Shown here in pieces: positions 59,574 through 64,000 of a stretch of DNA of 64,000 bases. Below the pieces are notes generated by a model, which had not been told where the DNA came from, made no database searches, and saw only the letters and a program-made list of their open reading frames with translations. Within the stretch, counting starts at the first letter, position 1. Every line of letters starts with the position of its first letter. The translations under genes and the position numbers were made by a program. The DNA lies in assembly GCA_035532475.1 (NCBI GenBank), contig DATKQY010000061.1:50758-114757 (forward strand), given 5' to 3'. Source of the stretch: DATKQY01 sp035532475 (GTDB lineage: Bacteria; Actinomycetota; Acidimicrobiia; Acidimicrobiales; Bog-793).

Positions 59574-60134
59574 TCAGCGCGCGATGTCGTGCACGTGGAG
59601 CACGACACCGCCGCCGTAGCGCACGAGGTCGACGAGTCCCAGCGTGATCTTGTCCCGTTGCTCCGGGAAGATCCTCAGCCCACCTCCGATCATGGTGGGG
59701 AACACCACCAATCGCAGCTCGTCGACGAGGCCGTGAGCCAGCAGCGTGCGCACGAGGGTGGCACTGCCCGCGACGAGGATCGGGCCGCCCCCGCTCTGCT
59801 CCAAATCGGTGACGGCGGCCGGAACGTCACCTTTGAGCGGGGTGGCGTTCCAGCCGAGCTCGTCGAGCGCGGCGGTGACGACGCGCTTGGACATCGCGTT
59901 CATCTTGTCGGAGAACTCGCCCTACCGCTCCGGCCACGCCGCGGCGAAGCCCTCGTAGGTGATCCGGCCGAGCAGCAGCGACTCAGTATCGAGGGTCTCT
60001 CAGAGCTTGTACTCGTACAGCTCGGGGACGCCGTACGGCGTCGTCCAGCCGGCGAGCGGGTGGATCGGCTCGTCACCGGGCGCCTCGACGACACTGTCGA
60101 ACGTCATGAGCTCGGTCACGATCAGCGATCGCAC
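59574..60134 (-). pseudogene. RibD/DHFR-like reductase, two nonsense codons
   Basis: A single continuous frame from GTG 60134 reads like the RibD C-terminal dihydrofolate-reductase-like family: MTFDSVVEAPGDEP, SLLLGRITYEGFAAAWPER, ATPLKGDVPAAVTDLEQSGG, ILVAGSATLVRTLLAHGLVD and RLVVFPTMIGGGLRIFPE. A TGA at codon 45 (60002-60000) and a TAG at codon 71 (59924-59922) interrupt it with no frame change. Downstream ATGs could give at most a fragment missing the cofactor-binding N-terminal part. Confidence 0.8.
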
Positions 60135-60247
60135 AGATGTGCGACCCCTCGATTCTCGGTGCAAGGGTTGGACCGACCGGCCCGGCGCGAGGGGATCGTG
60201 GCGAGCTCGGGCCGACCTGTCGTGGCACGGACGCAGCCGCGACCCAC

Positions 60248-61027
60248 CTACCGGTTGGGCGTGCGCAGCCTGAACTGGGCGCCCGCGGGGTCCGCCACCG
60301 TGGCGATGCGACCGTAGGGGGTGTCCTCGACGTCCACCACGACCGAGCCGCCAAGGGCCTTGACGCTGGCGACGGCGGCCTCGGCGTCGTCGACCTCCCA
60401 GTAGATCGACCAGTGGGCGGGCACAGCGCCGGGGAGGAACGCCGTGGCGTCCATGATCCCCGCCAGCTCGCCCTCGCCGCCCGGGTCGCGCATGGTCGTG
60501 TAGCGGAACTCGTCGCTGTCAGCGACGGTGTCGGTGTCCCAGTGGAACACCCTGCGGTAGAAGGCGACGGCGGCGGCGTGGTCGCGGGTATGCAGCTCGA
60601 ACCAGCTCGGCGCGCCGTGCTCGCCGAGCACGGTGAACCCCGGGAAGGTCCCGGGCTGCCAGACGCCGAGGTGAGCGCCGGTCGGGTCGATCAGCAGCGC
60701 CTGGATGCCGAGGTCGGCGACCGGCATCGCCGGCGCGACGACCTGGGCGCCGTCGGCCTCGGCGGCCTGGAGGGTGCTGGCGACGTCGTCGGTGGCCAGA
60801 TAGATCTTCCACGAGTCGTTCGCCCGCATGTCGCCCATGTCACCCATGCCGCCTGCCACCGGGACCCCGTCGCGGGTGAACATGAAGTAGCCGCCGAACT
60901 CCGGGCTCGGCTCCTGGGCCTCCCAGCCGAAGAGGTCGGCGTAGAACCTGCGGCTGCCTTCGACGTCGGAGGTCCACAGATCGGCCCAGCACGGCGATCC
61001 GATTGGTGCACTGTCACGGGTGGGCAT
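60248..61027 (-). CDS. Two-domain VOC (glyoxalase/bleomycin-resistance-like) protein
   Basis: 259 residues, two vicinal-oxygen-chelate modules: GSPCWADLWTSDVEGSRRFY (1-125) and APSWFELHTRDHAAAVAFYR (135-259), ending ATVADPAGAQFRLRTP. The typical His/Glu metal positions are partly replaced, as in many uncharacterised members. It is encoded 409 bp downstream of the ECF sigma gene on the same strand and may belong to its regulon. Function unknown. Confidence 0.88.
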   Translation of the reverse strand: MPTRDSAPIGSPCWADLWTSDVEGSRRFYADLFGWEAQEPSPEFGGYFMFTRDGVPVAGGMGDMGDMRANDSWKIYLATDDVASTLQAAEADGAQVVAPAMPVADLGIQALLIDPTGAHLGVWQPGTFPGFTVLGEHGAPSWFELHTRDHAAAVAFYRRVFHWDTDTVADSDEFRYTTMRDPGGEGELAGIMDATAFLPGAVPAHWSIYWEVDDAEAAVASVKALGGSVVVDVEDTPYGRIATVADPAGAQFRLRTPNR

Positions 61028-61226
61028 GGCTGCTGCTCCTTCTGCTCCGGCGGATGTGTCAACTGCTTCGACGGGCGAGCGGCGCGAAAGTCATCGGTCG
61101 GCCAAGGATGGCCCGACCCCAGGTTGAGGTCGAGGGCCGCGGGTGGACCGACCTCCCCCACCGTACGTGCGCCACCCGCAGGAGGGCGGCCGATGAGATC
61201 GCCGGCCATCGCCCGTCCACCAGGTG

Positions 61227-61535
61227 ATGGCTGCAGTCCAGCTGTGGTGCCGGGTCACCGTCCTGGGCCCTGACGGCGCCGAGCTCGCCTGCTGCGTGCT
61301 CGAGGGACCGGGCGCCCCGGACCTCGGCGCGGTCGAGGAGGTTGCCCGCCTGGCGCTGCTGGCCGGGCGCGTCGGCGGCTGCGTCGTCCTCGCGCAGCTC
61401 TCGCCGTCGCTGCGAGTGCTCCTCGAGCTCGTCGGCCTACGCGTCGAGGTGGAGGGGCAGACCGAACTCCAAGAACAGCCGCTCGGGGTCCAAGAAGGCC
61501 AGGAAGAAGGTCATCCCGGTGATCTTCCCCCCTGA
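61227..61535 (+). CDS. Small STAS-like protein overlapping the sigma factor gene
   Basis: 102 residues: LWCRVTVLGPDGAELACCVL, GAPDLGAVEEVARLALLAGR, VGGCVVLAQLSPSLRVLLEL and VGLRVEVEGQTELQEQPLGV form a STAS-like beta/alpha pattern. I recall similar small proteins encoded next to such sigma genes in other actinobacteria. Its last 99 bp are antisense to the 3' end of the ECF sigma gene. ATG 61227 and GTG 61224 are both possible starts. Confidence 0.65.
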   Translation: MAAVQLWCRVTVLGPDGAELACCVLEGPGAPDLGAVEEVARLALLAGRVGGCVVLAQLSPSLRVLLELVGLRVEVEGQTELQEQPLGVQEGQEEGHPGDLPP

Positions 61536-62420
61536 GATCTCGAGCACCTGCAGCGCCCACGGCGCGTACCCGCCGGCAGGGTCCGGCCGGTACTGGCCGA
61601 AGGCCGGGCAACCGTTGGCCGAGGCAGGCACGAGGCGCGAACCCCGGCAGCCACTCGGCCCGGGCTGGACCATCCAGCGGCCGATGTCGGCCGCCCCCTG
61701 GATCCACATGGCGAACGGCGGCATCGACTGCACGGCGTCCTCGCGCAGCAGCCTCACCAGCCGCTCGATGTCGTAGCGCTCGAAGGCGTCCACATAGCGC
61801 TCGAGCAGCTCGGCGTCGGTGTTGTCCAGGGGCTCGAGCTCGGCCTCGGGCGACAGGGCGCGAAGCGTGGCCCGCGCCCGCTGAAGGGCGCTGTTGACGG
61901 CGGACACGCTCGTATCGAGGAGCTCGGCCACCTCGGCGACCTGCCAACGGAGCACCTCGCAGAGGATCAACGCGGCGCGCTGGCGGGCCGGGAGGTGCTG
62001 GAGGGCGGTCACGAAGGCGAGGCGGATCGACTCGCGGTACTGGGCGATCTCAGCAGGATCCGCGCGTTCAGGTGCGACGCTCGCGTCGGGGACTGGAGTC
62101 ACCCACGTGGCCTCGGGCAGCATCGGGCCGAGCAGGGTCTCCTCGGGCGGCGAGGCCGGCCCCATCTCCATCGGCCGCGCACGGCGCTGGCCCTGACGAT
62201 GCATGTCGATGCACACGTTGGTTGCGATGCGGTAGAGCCACGAGCGGAGGCTGGAACGCCCCTCGAAGCCCTCCGCGTTGCGCCAGGCTCGGAGCATCGC
62301 CTCCTGGACGGCGTCCTCGGCCTCGAAACCCGAGCCGAGCATCCGGTAGCAGTAGCCGGTCAGCTCCCGGCGGAACGTCTCCAGACCGGATCGGGCCACG
62401 AGGACTTCGCGGACAGCCAC
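61437..62420 (-). CDS. ECF sigma factor with C-terminal SnoaL-like domain (SigG-like)
   Basis: 327 residues. Sigma2: YCYRMLGSGFEAEDAVQEAM and FEGRSSLRSWLYRIATNVCI. Sigma4: LPARQRAALILCEVLRWQVA with HTH VAELLDTSVSAVNSALQRAR. A C-terminal NTF2/SnoaL-like domain (LERYVDAFERYDIERLVRLL, PPFAMWIQGAADIGRWMV) replaces a separate anti-sigma factor in this class, and none is encoded nearby. The GTG start is inferred from the conserved N-terminus. The trigger is unknown; members respond to DNA damage or general stress. Confidence 0.92.
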   Translation of the reverse strand: MAVREVLVARSGLETFRRELTGYCYRMLGSGFEAEDAVQEAMLRAWRNAEGFEGRSSLRSWLYRIATNVCIDMHRQGQRRARPMEMGPASPPEETLLGPMLPEATWVTPVPDASVAPERADPAEIAQYRESIRLAFVTALQHLPARQRAALILCEVLRWQVAEVAELLDTSVSAVNSALQRARATLRALSPEAELEPLDNTDAELLERYVDAFERYDIERLVRLLREDAVQSMPPFAMWIQGAADIGRWMVQPGPSGCRGSRLVPASANGCPAFGQYRPDPAGGYAPWALQVLEISGGKITGMTFFLAFLDPERLFLEFGLPLHLDA

Positions 62421-62541
62421 TGCGCCAGATGCTAGCTATCGCGATCCGGGCTGGACGGTCCGGACCTTTCGGCGCATCCGTCACGACCGGCGGTGGTACG
62501 GAGACACGAAGGCGCTGCTCACGAAGGGTAGAAACAGCGGG

Positions 62542-62769
62542 ATGAGCGAGAGGCTGTTGGCACTGGAACCCGGAGATCTGGTCTTCTTCGGCGGCGGCCC
62601 GGGTGATGTCACCCACGTCGGGCTCTACGTCGGCGTCCAGGACGGCCAGGCGGTGATGGTCGACGCCCCGCATACCGGCGCGGACGTCAGGATCGAGCCG
62701 TTCCCGACGACGATCGACGCCCCCTTCGGTGACGAGGAGTTCGTCGGCGCCACCGACCCGGCGGCCTGA
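62542..62769 (+). pseudogene. NlpC/P60 peptidase C-terminal stub
   Basis: 75 residues matching the second half of an NlpC/P60 domain: LEPGDLVFFGGGPGDVTHVG and the His-containing HVGLYVG with VDAPHTGADVRIEPF. The upstream half with the catalytic Cys (DCSG) is absent in every frame, and there is no signal peptide. It is therefore inactive by itself and probably a remnant. Confidence 0.7.
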
Positions 62770-62796
62770 CCGACGGGCCAGCGCCGGTCTCCAGCA

Positions 62797-63069
62797 CTAT
62801 CGCCAGTGCTCGAGCTCCGCGCGTGCGCGGGAAACGGCTTCCGCGATGACTTTTGCATCAGACTCGGGACCGAGAATCGCGTCTTCTGGAAAGGAGACTT
62901 GCGCTTCAGCACCGTGCTCGAAGACCTCGACCTCGACGCGCGCCAGCAGTCGACCGCGCTCGGAGCGTCGCGTCGCGATCCTCTGCTCGAAGTTTCGCCG
63001 CTCGTCGGCGGTCAGGTGTGAGTTCTCCTGCCCGCCCGCATAGCTGACCCATCCGCGCTCGATCGACAT
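62797..63069 (-). CDS. Hypothetical protein
   Basis: 90 residues from ATG 63069 (AGGA upstream); an extension to about 63171 stays open. The composition looks real: SIERGWVSYAGGQENSHLTA, DERRNFEQRIATRRSERGRL, ARVEVEVFEHGAEAQVSFPE and a helical end. No family recognised, soluble. Confidence 0.55.
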   Translation of the reverse strand: MSIERGWVSYAGGQENSHLTADERRNFEQRIATRRSERGRLLARVEVEVFEHGAEAQVSFPEDAILGPESDAKVIAEAVSRARAELEHWR

Positions 63070-63223
63070 CTCGTCATCCTGGATCAGAGTCAAGCGCGGT
63101 CGCACCCCATTCGTGAAGGGTTGCGCACCTCGCGTGCCTCGGGCCAACGAGGAGCTCGTCGGCGCCTCCACTCACCAAACAGGACCGTTGGGGGCCCGAC
63201 GGCGTGTTTGCCACACTTGTCGG

Positions 63224-63820
63224 ATGACGATCGACGACGACGCGGCTCTCCACCGGCGACTCCTCACCCGAGGCCGACGTCTCGAAGTGGCGACCTTGGC
63301 ATGGAATGTCGTCGGGATTGTCGTGCTTGCGATCGCCGCGGTCGAGGCCCGCTCGGTCGCCCTGGCCGGCTTCGGCCTTGACAGCCTCATCGAGATCGGC
63401 GCCTCAACCGTGGTCCTCTGGGAACTGGCCGATGTCGCCGCCGACCGCCAGCACCGAGCCATGCGCCTCATCGGATCCGCGTTCGTCGCCCTCGCCGCCT
63501 ACCTGAGCGTGCAGAGCACCGTCGTCCTCGTCGTCGGCTACCACCCGCACCACAGCCTGCTCGGCATCGCCTGGACCGCGGTCACCGCCGTCGCGATGTT
63601 CACGCTCGCCGCGGGCAAGGCCAGAGCGGGCGCTGCGCTGGACAGCCCGGTACTACGAACCGAAGGCCGGGTCACCACCATCGACGGCATCCTGGCGGTC
63701 GCGGTGCTGGCCGGTCTGATCCTCAACGCCGCCCTCGGGTGGTGGTGGGCCGACCCCGCCGCTGGTTACACCCTCGTCTACTACGGCGCCCGGGAAGCCC
63801 ACGCGGCGCTCACCCACTGA
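63224..63820 (+). CDS. CDF-like cation transporter domain protein
   Basis: 198 residues, about five to six membrane helices. FGLDSLIEIGASTVVLWELA and EGRVTTIDGILAVAVLAGLI hold the Asp/Glu positions of cation diffusion facilitators (helices 2 and 5). The His-rich loop and the cytoplasmic C-terminal domain are missing, so it is the short membrane-only form. ATG 63224 was chosen over an upstream Arg/Cys-rich extension. Cation unknown; the adjacent genes suggest a metal context. Confidence 0.75.
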   Translation: MTIDDDAALHRRLLTRGRRLEVATLAWNVVGIVVLAIAAVEARSVALAGFGLDSLIEIGASTVVLWELADVAADRQHRAMRLIGSAFVALAAYLSVQSTVVLVVGYHPHHSLLGIAWTAVTAVAMFTLAAGKARAGAALDSPVLRTEGRVTTIDGILAVAVLAGLILNAALGWWWADPAAGYTLVYYGAREAHAALTH

Positions 63821-63863
63821 CCCGAAACTGCTCACGGCCCCGACCCGGCTCGCAATGACCCTG

Positions 63864-64000
63864 GTGAGTAGCGGGAGGGAACCTCCCCCTCCCGCTCTCG
63901 CAGAACCGTACGTGACGGTCTCCCGTCATACGGCTCCCACAGTCCGGCGTTTCGGTGAGGCGAGGAGATGCCAATGGGCAAAGAGCGTCGGCTGTCGCAG
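63864..64000 (-). mobile_element. Group II intron, 3' end (truncated by window)
   Basis: On the minus strand the sequence runs from an ORF-flanking region at the window edge into domain V (63936-63903), then a domain VI-like stem (AGCGGGAGGG pairing with CCCTCCCGCT) with an unpaired A, and ends CTCAC near 63864. This is the standard end of a bacterial retrotransposing group II intron. The reverse transcriptase would lie beyond base 64000. The intron end is 43 bp past the CDF-like gene, opposite in direction. Confidence 0.85.
63903..63936 (-). ncRNA. Group II intron domain V
   Basis: Exactly 34 bases: GAGCCGTATGACGG, a GAGA tetraloop, CCGTCACGTACGGTTC. The GACGG/CCGTC upper stem, GNRA loop, AGC start and GUUC end are the invariant features of the catalytic domain V. 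Confidence 0.9.

Noticed and set aside
59574..60134. Selenocysteine or stop-codon readthrough
   Set aside because: One stop is TAG and the other TGA, neither at a family catalytic position, and no SECIS-like element is seen.

Overview
The window comes from a very GC-rich actinobacterial chromosome. GTG starts are common, TAnnnT -10 boxes often sit 6-9 bases from start codons (leaderless style), and the gene content fits: GlgE and TreS-maltokinase, a LacI-type ara regulator, an NDMA-type alcohol dehydrogenase, CsoR and a SigG-like ECF sigma factor. An Acidimicrobiia-like lineage is my guess, but the sequence does not prove it. I saw no rRNA, tRNA or CRISPR.

Layout. 1-15.2 kb: a tightly packed alpha-glucan/trehalose operon (glgE 3' end, treS-maltokinase fusion, malQ, glgB, treZ, treY), met convergently by glgX. 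It carries the TreYZ, TreS and GlgE routes that link glycogen, maltose-1-phosphate and trehalose. A GH15 trehalase/glucoamylase at 46-48 kb could close the cycle. 15.2-16.2 kb: a UspA protein and a cold-shock protein. 16.4-23.8 kb: an L-arabinose cluster on the minus strand (araB, a LacI-type regulator, araA, araD, araM) with LacI-type operators but no transporter. 23.9-28 kb: cysS and valS, divergent and only 20 bp apart. 28.1-33.5 kb: 3-oxoadipate CoA-transferase (catIJ), beta-ketoadipyl-CoA thiolase, an IclR regulator and a frame-disrupted aromatic-type aldehyde dehydrogenase.

33.6-51 kb: a DHA2 exporter, a two-gene operon of unknown function, a MarR/DrrAB-like ABC efflux unit, a papain-like protein, a phospholipase C/acid phosphatase family protein, a PPOX-like protein, acylphosphatase, a secreted protein, the GH15 enzyme, an NDMA-type alcohol dehydrogenase and a GT2 glycosyltransferase.

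51-64 kb looks accessory and scarred: an FMN-reductase 5' stub joined to an MMPL 3' stub, a frameshifted TetR, DUF302, a His-rich membrane-anchored protein, a CsoR-controlled copper operon (copZ-copA-csoR) followed by a permease, a frameshifted membrane protein, a nonsense-riddled RibD/DHFR-like pseudogene, a VOC protein, an ECF sigma factor with an overlapping antisense small gene, an NlpC/P60 stub, a CDF-like protein, and the 3' end of a group II intron running off the right edge.

One cross-cutting pattern: every frameshift I found (aldehyde dehydrogenase x2, TetR x2, the MMPL stub, a membrane protein, possibly a small ORF) is repaired by adding one base to a G or C run. That suggests homopolymer under-calling as much as true gene decay. 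The RibD-like pseudogene differs: it has two in-frame stop codons.
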